Shown here one piece after another: positions 35,663 through 44,644 of a stretch of 64,000 nucleotides of DNA (the stretch's first letter is position 1; every line of letters begins with the position of its first letter). Made by a program: the position numbers and the translations under genes. Below the pieces are notes generated by a model. The model saw nothing but the letters and a program-made list of their open reading frames with translations, did not search any database and had not been told where the DNA came from. Origin of the DNA: DASRDB01 sp035652815 (lineage in GTDB: Bacteria > Chloroflexota > Ktedonobacteria > Ktedonobacterales > Ktedonobacteraceae); the NCBI GenBank assembly GCA_035652815.1, contig DASRDB010000001.1:186001-250000 (forward strand). The letters are read 5' to 3'.

Positions 35663-35698
35663 ATGTTTCCTCTATGTTTGTCAAAAAGGCTTGAATAC

Positions 35699-36034
35699 TT
35701 ACACTTTCTGTCGCTGCGCCAGCAACTTACGCATGCGGATAATCACGCTATACGTCCAGAGCAGCGCCATGAGAACAGCCATGCCTGCGAACAGAAAGCG
35801 GTTCGGGTCGGTATAGAACAAAACCAGGGAAATAGCCATGCCCCAGCAGGCAAGTGCCACCAGCATCGGCATCACCAGGCTCTGCGGGCCAGCTACACGC
35901 GGCGAAACAAAGCGGCGGTCCGCCACTCCACTATTGGCAGAAGCTGTATGTCGCGTCTCGTTTTGCCGGATAGTATTGCTACTCGAGTGCGATACGCTGC
36001 TTTTATTTGCCTTTCTCTTCCTGGCTTTCGGCAT
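35699..36034 (-). CDS. Small two-helix membrane protein inside the nuo cluster
   Basis: A 111-residue protein of unknown family. A basic, Ser-rich cytosolic N-terminus (MPKARKRKANKSS) is followed by two hydrophobic helices (SLVMPMLVALACWGMAISLV and FLFAGMAVLMALLWTYSVII) and a basic end. ATG 36034 has GAGGT that overlaps the nuoC stop codon, so it is translationally coupled to nuoC. Position suggests an accessory or assembly role for complex I, inferred only. Confidence 0.72.
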   Translation of the reverse strand: MPKARKRKANKSSVSHSSSNTIRQNETRHTASANSGVADRRFVSPRVAGPQSLVMPMLVALACWGMAISLVLFYTDPNRFLFAGMAVLMALLWTYSVIIRMRKLLAQRQKV

Positions 36035-36041
36035 AACGACC

Positions 36042-36785
36042 TCAACTTCCTGGCGACGATTCACCGGGAACGGATTCGCCCGTCCGGGTCACGTTTTCCT
36101 GGTTGGCCTGTTCCTGGTGGCCGTGGAACGAGTGGCCGAAGGTTGGCGTTCCTGGATGCAGCCGCTCCTCAAGGCCCTGGCCGACTTTTTTCTGCACGAC
36201 ATGTTCCACGCCTTTTTGCTGGAATGGCCCGGCGACGGCCATATTCGGGTCTACCTGCGTGGTGGCCTGCGGTTTGACCGTGAAAGGCACCTGGTGAAAG
36301 CTTTTCAGCAGGGGATAGCCCTCGAAGTCGTCATCCAGCAGCATGCGGCGCAGATCAGGATGGCCTATAAAGCGAATGCCGTACATGTCATAGGTTTCGC
36401 GCTCCAGCCAGTTGGCAGTAGGCCAGACGGAAACGACGCTGTCAACCTCCGGCTTCTCGTGGTCGAGCCGCACCTTTATTTGCAAAAGCTGGCCGCGCGC
36501 CAGCGAACGAAGATGATAGACCGTTTCAAGGTGATCGAGCATATCAACGCCGGAGATACAGGCCAGCAGATCAAAGCCAAGCTGGTCGCGCAAAAAGCGG
36601 CACACGGCTACCAGGTGCGTGCGATCAACCTCAATGCCAAGAAAATCGCCCTTTAACGTGCTAGGGGCGACTTCTTTGCCGGTGATCTGCGCTATTGGTG
36701 CCAGGTCGCGAGCCAATGCGGCATTCTGATCTCGATAGCCTCCGGTTGAAGTAGAGAGGCTTTTTGAACGTGGTACTAAATCCAT
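36042..36785 (-). CDS. nuoC: NADH-quinone oxidoreductase subunit C (30-kDa)
   Basis: A 247-residue peripheral subunit. The 30-kDa signature is clear: VDMLDHLETVYHLRSL, WPTANWLERETYDMYGIRF and DLRRMLLDDDFEGYPLLKSF. An extra Gln/His-rich C-terminal tail of about 60 residues (HSFHGHQEQANQENV) is unusual. The start overlaps the nuoA stop by 10 bp. NuoC and NuoD are separate here, not fused. Confidence 0.95.
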   Translation of the reverse strand: MDLVPRSKSLSTSTGGYRDQNAALARDLAPIAQITGKEVAPSTLKGDFLGIEVDRTHLVAVCRFLRDQLGFDLLACISGVDMLDHLETVYHLRSLARGQLLQIKVRLDHEKPEVDSVVSVWPTANWLERETYDMYGIRFIGHPDLRRMLLDDDFEGYPLLKSFHQVPFTVKPQATTQVDPNMAVAGPFQQKGVEHVVQKKVGQGLEERLHPGTPTFGHSFHGHQEQANQENVTRTGESVPGESSPGS

Positions 36786-37144
36786 CGAATAACTCCCTTG
36801 CGCCAGGCATAAGCAAGACCTAGCGCGAGTACAACGATGAAGAAGAGAATTTCAAAGAATCCAAAGACGCTTAATTGTTTGAAAATGACGGCCCAGGCGA
36901 TAATGAAGACAATATCCACATCAAAGGCAACAAAGAGCAGGGCAAAGATGTAGAAACCGAGCGGGTATTGAACCCAGGCCGAGCCAATAGGCGTCTCGCC
37001 GGATTCGTAGGTCTGGAGCTTCTCTTTGGTGCGTTTATGTGGAGCCAGTATATTCGCCAGGGTCATCGTGATGATGACGAAGACAAAACCGGCGGCGAAT
37101 AGAATGGCCGCGTATAAATAGCTAACACTTGCAGGTGATGACAC
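36776..37144 (-). CDS. nuoA: NADH-quinone oxidoreductase subunit A
   Basis: A 122-residue membrane subunit with three helices. The family block is recognisable but changed: TYESGETPIG stands where YECG is usual, FDVD replaces FDxE, and IAWA replaces PWA. GTG 37144 with GGAGGAAGG upstream is the start. First gene of the cluster; nuoB, normally next, is absent. Confidence 0.92.
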   Translation of the reverse strand: MSSPASVSYLYAAILFAAGFVFVIITMTLANILAPHKRTKEKLQTYESGETPIGSAWVQYPLGFYIFALLFVAFDVDIVFIIAWAVIFKQLSVFGFFEILFFIVVLALGLAYAWRKGVIRWI

Positions 37145-37233
37145 GCGCCTTCCTCCAAATACATACCCATGTTATGCCAACAAAGGTAAAATGCTGTTTT
37201 GATTATAGCACAGGGAAGAAGGACGCGCCAATG

Positions 37234-37379
37234 TAGGGGCGGGGGCCGGGTGGATGTGGGGTGGGGGCGCTTGCGCCGCCCTCGTGCCCAATTGTCGAAC
37301 AGGCCACGAGGGGAACAGGAGGCCAACACGAGGGCGGCGCAAGCGCCCCCACCCCACATCCACCCGGCCCCCGCCCCTA
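37234..37379. repeat. Giant 53-nt-arm palindrome flush with a stop codon
   Basis: Perfect arms 37234-37286 and 37327-37379 around a 40-nt loop; about 80 percent GC. The last three bases of the right arm are the stop codon of the leftward phosphatase gene. The loop (CCCAATTGTCGAACAGGCCA) carries no ORF. Confidence 0.9.
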
Positions 37380-39893
37380 CTTTATCGGCATATCCGGCAT
37401 GGTGACGCTATCGGGTTTGGCAAGTAATTGAATGCCGGGTACGCCCGTCTGGGCGGTGGCTTCAGTGATGGAAACGACGATGACACTTACGTTGTCTTCA
37501 CCGCCGCCCTTGAGGGCTGCCTGGATCAAATCCTGACCTGTTTGTGCCGGATTGGGTGCAGGCGAGCTGAGGACGCGCTGTATCTCGGGGTCGCGCACCA
37601 TATCCCACAAACCATCAGAACAGAGGAGCAGTTTATCGCCTGCCTGGAGCGGGACGACAAAAGCGTCAACCTCGACGAAGGGCTTTTCACCCAGACTGCG
37701 GTAGATCTGGTTACGCTTGGGATGAGTATAGATATCATCCGGCTTGATAATACCAGCATCTACGAGACTGGCGACAACCGAGTGATCGCGCGTCACCTTC
37801 ACCAGGCCCTCCGGCTCGCGATAGAGATAGGTGCGGCTGTCACCGACATTGGCGACATAGGCGGTATTGCCCACGACCAGCGCAGCGGTCATGGTTGTAC
37901 CCATGTCGGCGCGTTCTTCCATATTGCGGTGGTGTACCGCCTGATTGGCGTGCTGCACTCCCTCTTTGAGAAGGTTAAGGTAGCCATCATCATCGTATCG
38001 CGTGTTATTGGAGATCATCGGCACCATATAATCGACGATGGTCTGAATGGCAAGGCGACTTGCATCCTGTCCATTGGCATGCCCGCCCATGCCGTCCGCA
38101 ACCACAAACAGACCAAAGGGCAAGGGATGTGAATTCTCTGTCTTCGCGCCCTGCATCGCAAAGAGGCTATCTTCGTTCGGCTTGTGCTTGCGTTTAATGC
38201 CAGGGTCGGTTGCGTGACCAACCACAAAGCTCAGGTTGCGCCCTCTCACCTGTTGCACATTATATGGAACGGTCTTCTCATCGCTGATGGAATTGTTCCC
38301 ATTCGCAGGCGACATCTCTACGGTTGGCAGATCCGCAATTGCTTGCTGATCCGCTGGCTGAGCATAGACTCCCATCGGCTGAGCCTGCGGTTGCGGTTGC
38401 GGTACAGGCGAGAGTGGTGACTGCGGCTTTATGGCGCGCAGATGCAATCCCGAATCGGAAGGCGAGAGCAGGTACCTGCAATTCGGACAGTAGGTATCGG
38501 TAGAAAGAACGGTTTTATGACAGTGCGGGCACTGCATCTCTGATACAGGCATTTGTAGATTCGAGGTTACTCTTCCTGCCTGCTGGGCTTCGTGTTGACG
38601 CATGTATTCCTCGGCCTGTCGCTGAGCCGCTTCCTGGTCACGCTTGAATTGTTGCATCTCCACGCGCCTGCGTCCAGCCCGCATCGACACAAGCAACAGG
38701 AGTAAAACAATGAGCAGCACACCTGCGCCTATGGCAATAAGCAAGAGCAGCGAACTGGGAAGGCCCAGGAAGGATTCATTTCCACCACCATGATTGGCAG
38801 TGGTGGGAGAATTGGTCGGTTTCTTACCGGCTTGAGCCAGTTGGTTGGCTCTGGTGGCAAAGTCCTGCGCCGCTTTAAAATTCGGATTGGCATGGGAGGA
38901 GACAATCGACTGGAAAGATTGGGCCGCCTGCGTATACTGCTTCTGGTCGAGCTGAGTGACGCCTCGATCCCAGGCAGTATTCAAACTATTGTGACCCAGG
39001 CGAACGTTGAGTTCAGGCTGCTGAAGCAACGGGATGGTTCCTTCAACAGTGAGGATCTCCTGACCGGTCAGTTGTTTGTTGGAGGAAAGCTGCATCCCAA
39101 CCAGCGCACCATTGGTATCGAGGAGCGGCGTTCCTGGTTCCAGGGATGGCGTGAGACCTCCTGTTCCAACTGTGCCACCGGTGCTATTTCCTGCCACCAG
39201 CTCGATGCGGGGGGTAAGAAACGAGGTCACCTGTGCCTCACCCGGCACCTGTGGCGTGGGAGGAGAAGCTCCTTTGGCGGAAGCCGCTAATTCCAGACTA
39301 TACTGGACAGCAGAGCTGGCCGTAGCGGTCAAAAACGGTTGCATCTGTTGCGAATGGAAGGAAAAGATGGTAGCCCCGGTGTCGGAGGTGGCAAAGTTTT
39401 CAGCAGAACCAGTTCCTGTGGTACCATCGCTACAGGTCGTAGCGCTACAACTGAGCTGGCCGAGTAACAGCCCTCCGGGTATCGTATTATAAGTGGTATT
39501 GGCAAAAATTTTAATGGCGGTGAGCTTACTACCGACAGGGGCACAAGTACTCCCTTTCAAATTCACCACGGATTTATCCGTGAGTACCCAGGTATTCTGA
39601 TCATCGGGGGTGGTCTGCGGCCAGTTCGCGATAATGGTGCCCAGGGCCGTACAAACGGTCGTGGTGAGCGGCTTCGCAACGACATACGTCGTTTCCAGGC
39701 GCACCACTGAAACGCTCGCCAGATTAAGTACCCCATCCTGTGTCAGTGATGGAATGGTCTTGTCAACCGGCGAGGCAAAGACAGCGGAAGGCATGAGCAA
39801 CTGTAAGGCCAGAAGTAGCCCGCCGAGAATAGAAAGCACAGGCAAACTTACACGTCTCATGCCCCTCTTTGCTACGAAACTATGCATATCCAT
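37377..39893 (-). CDS. Receptor-like PP2C protein phosphatase with degenerate trypsin-like ectodomain
   Basis: An 838-residue protein. Signal anchor at about 13-40; extracellular residues 45-330 resemble a trypsin-fold domain (NTWVLTDKSVV, later PGTPLLDTNGALVGMQL) but the GNSGGP catalytic block is degenerate. A TPR-like stretch (AWDRGVTQLDQKQYTQAAQS) precedes the transmembrane helix near 380-405. Inside are a charged coiled coil, a zinc ribbon (CPHCHKTV...CPNC) and a PP2C domain from about 560: DGMGGHANGQDAS, GTTMTAAL, NVGDSRTYL, LLCSDGLWDMV and GGEDNVSVIVV, all metal ligands intact. It follows its presumed kinase by 48 bp. Confidence 0.9.
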   Translation of the reverse strand: MDMHSFVAKRGMRRVSLPVLSILGGLLLALQLLMPSAVFASPVDKTIPSLTQDGVLNLASVSVVRLETTYVVAKPLTTTVCTALGTIIANWPQTTPDDQNTWVLTDKSVVNLKGSTCAPVGSKLTAIKIFANTTYNTIPGGLLLGQLSCSATTCSDGTTGTGSAENFATSDTGATIFSFHSQQMQPFLTATASSAVQYSLELAASAKGASPPTPQVPGEAQVTSFLTPRIELVAGNSTGGTVGTGGLTPSLEPGTPLLDTNGALVGMQLSSNKQLTGQEILTVEGTIPLLQQPELNVRLGHNSLNTAWDRGVTQLDQKQYTQAAQSFQSIVSSHANPNFKAAQDFATRANQLAQAGKKPTNSPTTANHGGGNESFLGLPSSLLLLIAIGAGVLLIVLLLLLVSMRAGRRRVEMQQFKRDQEAAQRQAEEYMRQHEAQQAGRVTSNLQMPVSEMQCPHCHKTVLSTDTYCPNCRYLLSPSDSGLHLRAIKPQSPLSPVPQPQPQAQPMGVYAQPADQQAIADLPTVEMSPANGNNSISDEKTVPYNVQQVRGRNLSFVVGHATDPGIKRKHKPNEDSLFAMQGAKTENSHPLPFGLFVVADGMGGHANGQDASRLAIQTIVDYMVPMISNNTRYDDDGYLNLLKEGVQHANQAVHHRNMEERADMGTTMTAALVVGNTAYVANVGDSRTYLYREPEGLVKVTRDHSVVASLVDAGIIKPDDIYTHPKRNQIYRSLGEKPFVEVDAFVVPLQAGDKLLLCSDGLWDMVRDPEIQRVLSSPAPNPAQTGQDLIQAALKGGGEDNVSVIVVSITEATAQTGVPGIQLLAKPDSVTMPDMPIK

Positions 39894-39941
39894 AATTTGC
39901 TCTTACTCCCTTGCGTCGGGTCTACTGCTACGATCTATTGC

Positions 39942-41771
39942 TCAACGCCCACCAGCTTGACTGCGCAATCGCTGCAACATTGCCTGCGCGGCCTGGTTTT
40001 GCGGCGTAGCCTGAACTACATAGGAACACTCTCGCACGGCATCAGCAATTTTCCCCTCACGTTCGTATACCTGGCTGAGTAGAAAACGAGTCTGATGATC
40101 CGCGGCATTAATTGTCAATACCTGCACAAAAGCGCGTTCTGCAATTGGCAACTGATTCAAACGGAACGCGAGCTGACCAAGCGCAAAATGCAGGTCTGGT
40201 CGCTGGCGCGCCACAGCAGGTGGCGCAAGCCGTACAGCTTCCTGATACTCGCGCAGCGCAGCATCAAACTGTTGCGTCTCTTCATAACAACGAGCCAGGC
40301 GCTGGTGCGTCTCAAAGTCATTCGGATTGAGCCGTAGCGATTGGGTATAGGGTTGAATGGCCTGGGCCGGCTGTTTGCGCAGATAGAGAAAGACATCGCC
40401 AACCAGCTTATGCGTCTCGGCATCGTTCGGATTCGCGAGCAGCGAACGATTATAGGCCTGCATCGCAGTATCAGCATTCAAGCGGCGGGCGAAGATCTGA
40501 CCGAAAATTTTATGTACAAGCGCGTTATTCGGCTCAACAGCATATGCCTGCTGGATGGAAGCAAAAGCAGGATCGAGCCGCCCGGCGTTCAGGTGATCCT
40601 GAGCAGCGCGAATAGAAGTGCCGCCAGGACCGTTCAAACCATTTCCTGTGGTCTGCGGCGGAGTATGCCGTTCGACAACCGTTCCACCTGCAACAGGAGG
40701 AACCCGTTGTCCATCAGGTGGAGGCGGCGGCAGGTTCATGATGGCTCGTTCCATCTCGGTCGCGCTGCCCCAGCGCTTATCCAGGTCGGGAGCCAGGGCC
40801 TTCATGATGATCTGGTCAAATCCAGGCGTAATATCCGGGCGCAGCGTGCGCGGCGGCGGGAAGGAAAAGATCGATGGTTTGTTATTGGCCGCGTCATGCT
40901 GCGTCAACAGGCGATGAATGGTAGCGCCAAGCGCATATATATCACTGCGCGGCTCCGGCATGCCATGCAACTGCTCGGGCGGCGCGTAGCCAATGGTCAT
41001 AATGATAGTAGACTGGCGCTGCGACTGGAAGGTACGGGCAATGCCAAAGTCAATCAACTTGATCTCATCTTTATCTGTCACCATGATATTGGATGGTTTG
41101 AGATCGCGGAAGATAATCGGCGGATTCTGGCGGTGTAAGTATGCAAGCACATTGCAGAGTTGAATGGCCCAGCTTCGCGCCCGCGCCTCTGAAACGCCTC
41201 GCGCTCCATTCACGCCGGAAATCGTGCCCTCTTTCGCCAGCACTTCTGCCAGCGTGCGTCCCTCGATAAAATCCATCACCAGATAATGTTTGCCGCCTTC
41301 GACAAAGAAGTCACGCACGCGAGGAATGCAGGGATGGTTCAGATCAAGCAGAAGAGTAGCTTCTCGTGTAAACCACTCAACCGCCTGGCTACGCTCGGTA
41401 TCATTCTGGAAGTCATCCAGCATCTCTTTTACCGCACAGGGGCGATTAAAACGCAGGTCGATAGCCCGGTAGACAGCGCCCATGCCGCCTGAGGCAACGG
41501 GACGCTCGATCCGGTAGCGGGTCTGTAGCTCAGTGCCTGCTGTCAGGCGGCGTCCACTTCCCACGCTTCCACCACTTCCCGAGTCACGGGTACCACCTCC
41601 ATTAGAGGGAGTGGAAGGATTGGATGCGGCAGATGAAGGCAGAGAAATAGATTGGGGCGCAACCGGCGGCAGCGGATACTCTGGTACAGTTCCGCCGGGG
41701 CCACCTTGCGGCGTACCTGGATTAGCAGAAGAAGCCGCTTTTTTAGGATCAAACGGATAATTATTTGCCAT
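39942..41771 (-). CDS. Soluble Ser/Thr protein kinase with TPR tail
   Basis: A 609-residue protein. A Pro/Gly/Ser-rich leader (1-85) precedes a Hanks-type kinase: glycine loop VASGGMGAVYRA, Lys in CAVKEML, catalytic HRD as FRDLKPSNIMV (Phe for His), DFG as IDFGIA, and APPEQL. TPR repeats fill 380-600 (AVEPNNALVHKIFGQIFARR, ANPNDAETHKLVGDVFLYL, LNPNDFETHQRLARCYEE). No membrane segment. It lies upstream of and co-directional with the PP2C gene, making a kinase-phosphatase pair. Substrates unknown. Confidence 0.92.
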   Translation of the reverse strand: MANNYPFDPKKAASSANPGTPQGGPGGTVPEYPLPPVAPQSISLPSSAASNPSTPSNGGGTRDSGSGGSVGSGRRLTAGTELQTRYRIERPVASGGMGAVYRAIDLRFNRPCAVKEMLDDFQNDTERSQAVEWFTREATLLLDLNHPCIPRVRDFFVEGGKHYLVMDFIEGRTLAEVLAKEGTISGVNGARGVSEARARSWAIQLCNVLAYLHRQNPPIIFRDLKPSNIMVTDKDEIKLIDFGIARTFQSQRQSTIIMTIGYAPPEQLHGMPEPRSDIYALGATIHRLLTQHDAANNKPSIFSFPPPRTLRPDITPGFDQIIMKALAPDLDKRWGSATEMERAIMNLPPPPPDGQRVPPVAGGTVVERHTPPQTTGNGLNGPGGTSIRAAQDHLNAGRLDPAFASIQQAYAVEPNNALVHKIFGQIFARRLNADTAMQAYNRSLLANPNDAETHKLVGDVFLYLRKQPAQAIQPYTQSLRLNPNDFETHQRLARCYEETQQFDAALREYQEAVRLAPPAVARQRPDLHFALGQLAFRLNQLPIAERAFVQVLTINAADHQTRFLLSQVYEREGKIADAVRECSYVVQATPQNQAAQAMLQRLRSQAGGR

Positions 41772-42013
41772 ACACTCTTACACCGCTTTTATACTAGTAG
41801 ACACGTGTTGCTACGCCTCTTTAACGCCAATATGATAACATACCACACAACATCTGTGGTGGACACGATGAATCGCGTCCCTACATTTAGCCAGTCACCT
41901 TCTCCTTATATTGGCCGCATTATAACACATTCCTTGAGATTAACACAGTAATAAGGAACACAGTTATAATGCGGTACAACTCACATTTTGTCGAGCTAAT
42001 GGTACCTTCGGTA
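41772..42013. other. Intergenic region
   Basis: No gene seen. It contains GTGGACACGATGAATCGCGTCCCTACA near 41859, split here as ATGAATCGCGTCCCTACA, the flank that occurs beside the REP-like repeats. Confidence 0.35.
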
Positions 42014-43426
42014 TCAGCCGACATTTACCAGCCCATCCACTCGTTGCGCCGCCTCCACGTCCGCTTTCATCCAGCGCGCTCCAAAGATACCCACCAATCC
42101 CGCGATGAGCAGCGCCGGAGTGCAGGTAATCAACAACGCCTGGCTCAGATACTGCCCCGTCAAAAACTCCCTGAAATGCAGGACAGGGGCCGGATCAAAG
42201 CCGGTTGCAAGCGCGCCAACCAGGGAAGGAGCAAAAGCGTCGCCCAGCAGGTGCGCGATCAGCAAAGATACAGCCACCGCAGAGGCACGCAGGGACGAGG
42301 GAACCACATCCTGAGTCGCGGCAGTGCTGGGACCGGTATAGATAGTGAGTAGCAAAGCGGTCAGGACAAAGAAAATAGCGAACACGGTGAGATTGCGCGT
42401 CGTCACTGCTAGCACAAACGTTGGCACGCCCAGCAGGAAACCTATGCCGCAGACCAGCACACGCGAACCTGGATGGCGACGATTGAGCATATCGGCCATG
42501 TAACCGCCCAGAACTGTGCCTACCAGGCCTGCCAGGACAATCACCACACCTGAGAACAGCCCTGCCATTTTTGAACTCAGGTGAAACGTATCACGCTGCT
42601 GAAGGTAGGTCGGTAAATAGACGAGATTGACCGTCAGCACAAAAAACGCGAAGATCTGCATCACGATCAGGACAACCAGCGTCTTGATGCGCAGCAGCGC
42701 GCCGAACTGGGAGAAGACGTTGGAGGTGACATGGACTTCGTGTGTCGCCTCTTCCACTGCCTGCTCTTCAGGCGAGCCATAGGGGTATTGCCGGTGTTCT
42801 TCTTCATCGGCCTGGTTGCGGCGCGGCTCGCGCAGTCTCCAGGCAAGTAAGGCCAGCAGCAGGCCCGGAATACCGGTAAACACAAAGCCTAAGCGCCAGT
42901 TGCTCGCCGTTAAGAAACCGCCAATGGCGAACCCAATGAGAATGCCTACCAGTTGACCAACACTCCACCAGCTCATGACGCGCGAGCGTCTGGCGCGGCT
43001 AAAATAATCGCTCATCAAGGCGGTGCCAGCCGGAAAATAGCCTGCTTCGCCAATGCCTAGCAGCATACGCGACAGGAATAGGGTGGCAAAGTTGGTTGCC
43101 AGGGCAGTAAAGGCGGTCGCGACACTCCATACCCCGACGCAGAGCGCAACAATATTTCTGCGCTTTGCGCGATCAGCCCAGATCCCTAAAGGCACCGTAG
43201 CAAGCGTATAGACGATCAGGAAGGCGGAAGCGAGATACCCGATGCCATCATTCCCGAAGCCGAGGTCATTAGCAACTACAGGCGCTGCTCCGTTAAGGAT
43301 ATAGCGGTCCATATAATTCAGAAAATTAATGAGAAACATGACCCAGAAGACATAGAGGGCATAATTTTTCGTGGCTTGTTTTGGCGTATCCAGGTCAGGG
43401 CTAGAAGGTGACGAAATATCGCTCAT
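42014..43426 (-). CDS. MFS transporter
   Basis: A 470-residue protein with 12 predicted helices. Major-facilitator signatures: NYMDRYILNGAAPVVANDLG in helix 1, loop 2-3 GIWADRAKRRN and loop 4-5 GIGEAGYFPAG with ARRSRVMSWW. A long cytosolic loop separates the two halves. Resembles the spinster/anion-sugar MFS branches, common for organic anions. GGAGG before ATG. Substrate not predictable. Confidence 0.9.
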   Translation of the reverse strand: MSDISSPSSPDLDTPKQATKNYALYVFWVMFLINFLNYMDRYILNGAAPVVANDLGFGNDGIGYLASAFLIVYTLATVPLGIWADRAKRRNIVALCVGVWSVATAFTALATNFATLFLSRMLLGIGEAGYFPAGTALMSDYFSRARRSRVMSWWSVGQLVGILIGFAIGGFLTASNWRLGFVFTGIPGLLLALLAWRLREPRRNQADEEEHRQYPYGSPEEQAVEEATHEVHVTSNVFSQFGALLRIKTLVVLIVMQIFAFFVLTVNLVYLPTYLQQRDTFHLSSKMAGLFSGVVIVLAGLVGTVLGGYMADMLNRRHPGSRVLVCGIGFLLGVPTFVLAVTTRNLTVFAIFFVLTALLLTIYTGPSTAATQDVVPSSLRASAVAVSLLIAHLLGDAFAPSLVGALATGFDPAPVLHFREFLTGQYLSQALLITCTPALLIAGLVGIFGARWMKADVEAAQRVDGLVNVG

Positions 43427-43516
43427 GTTGCCTCCATCGGCGTAATGTCGCTTGCCTCGAAGCCAGCATTAATAAGGATAACTGTACCATAGTTTGGGGG
43501 AAGAGGGAAGAGGGAA

Positions 43517-44341
43517 TTAGAAAGGTTCCTTTGCCGTTTTCAGCATCTCCAAAAAGCTCCACGATTTGAGGTCTCGCTCGAGGTGGAAGCGGAGCAGGCT
43601 ATGCATTATGACCTCCAGTTCGTCCTGCAAATGGGCATCTGGACGCAGTCGGACAGCCTCGATCCATTTGCTGCGTTGGAGATAGCGCAGCACTTTGAGC
43701 GCGTTCAACGACAGGCGGCGCTCCCAGAAACGAGAACATTGCGGGCAAAGAATGCCGCCCAGCGAGGCCTTGAAGCCGTTTTCTTCGGGGCGGATTTCGG
43801 CCCCGCAGTGAGCGCAGTTCACCAGGGCGGGTTCATAGCCGATGGCCGAGAGCAGGCGCAGTTCAAAGTAGCGCAGGAGCAGGCGCGTGCGGCCCTCCTC
43901 GCGCTTCATATCGAGCGCAACGCCTCTTGCCTGCTCCTTTTGCAGGGTATCTGCATCGGCATCCAGGTAGCGCAGGGCGTCCAGGAGCAGCACGTAGACA
44001 TCGCGATGGGGGGTCTGGTCTTCCAGGAAGCGATTCACCAGTTCGGCGAGGTAGTATCCACAGGTCATGTGCCAGAGGCTATGGCGCAGGTGCAGGAAAT
44101 TTTCGCGCCCCTCGGCCTGCGTTACAATATCCAGGTTGCGGCCCAGCGCCACCTGCAACTGGCTGCGGCTCAGCAGTTCAAGATGACCGGCCATCTTACT
44201 GACAGGGCGGCGCGTGCCTTTAGCAATGACGGAATATTTGCCGCGCGCCGGAGTAAAGAGCGTGAGGATGCGGTCCGCCTCTCCAAAATCGGTGCGTTTG
44301 AGGACAATGGCTTCGGTGGAATAACTTCGCTGCTGTCGCAC
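43517..44341 (-). CDS. recO: DNA repair protein RecO
   Basis: A 274-residue protein. The N-terminal OB-fold EAIVLKRTDFGEADRILTLF and a zinc finger CAHCGAE...CPQCSRFW are diagnostic of RecO. GTG 44341 with GAAGG upstream is the start. A longer apparent reading to 44533 runs through the tRNA-Cys gene and is not real. Helps RecA load in gap repair. Its stop is 90 bp before the MFS gene. Confidence 0.93.
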   Translation of the reverse strand: MRQQRSYSTEAIVLKRTDFGEADRILTLFTPARGKYSVIAKGTRRPVSKMAGHLELLSRSQLQVALGRNLDIVTQAEGRENFLHLRHSLWHMTCGYYLAELVNRFLEDQTPHRDVYVLLLDALRYLDADADTLQKEQARGVALDMKREEGRTRLLLRYFELRLLSAIGYEPALVNCAHCGAEIRPEENGFKASLGGILCPQCSRFWERRLSLNALKVLRYLQRSKWIEAVRLRPDAHLQDELEVIMHSLLRFHLERDLKSWSFLEMLKTAKEPF

Positions 44342-44400
44342 TGGGGAAACACCTTCGCAAGAAAAAAGACGTGACCCGAAATGTATCACGTCTTCTACAG

Positions 44401-44474
44401 TGGAGGCGACGAGCGGATTCGAACCGCTGGTGGGGCTTTTGCAGAGCCCTGCCTTACCACTTGGCGACGTCGCC
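44401..44474 (-). tRNA. tRNA-Cys (GCA)
   Basis: Cloverleaf on the minus strand: acceptor GGCGACG/CGTCGCC, anticodon stem-loop GGGCT-CTGCAAA-AGCCC with anticodon GCA, T-loop GGTTCGAATCC. U73 and an encoded CCA follow, giving 74 nt. Confidence 0.95.
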
Positions 44475-44491
44475 ACTGGACAAAAAAAGAG

Positions 44492-44563
44492 AGCGGGAGA
44501 CGGGGATCGAACCCGCGACTTTCTCCTTGGCAAGGAGATGCTCTACCACTGAGCCACTCCCGC
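44492..44563 (-). tRNA. tRNA-Gly (GCC)
   Basis: Acceptor GCGGGAG/CTCCCGC, anticodon stem CTCCT/AGGAG around TTGCCAA with anticodon GCC, and T-loop GGTTCGATCC. CCA is not encoded. It is 17 bp upstream of tRNA-Cys on the same strand. Confidence 0.95.
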
Positions 44564-44644
44564 ATATCTCTTGCGTTTGCACCATTAAAATATCATACTT
44601 CTTGCGTTTTGTCAACAGTTTTTTCGCGAATTTTCGCAAGATTG

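Noticed and set aside
36776..37144. Hidden nuoB between nuoA and nuoC
   Set aside because: The two genes overlap by 10 bp, leaving no room.
44342..44533. N-terminal extension of RecO
   Set aside because: The extra residues are translated from the tRNA-Cys gene; a GTG with good ribosome site lies at 44341.
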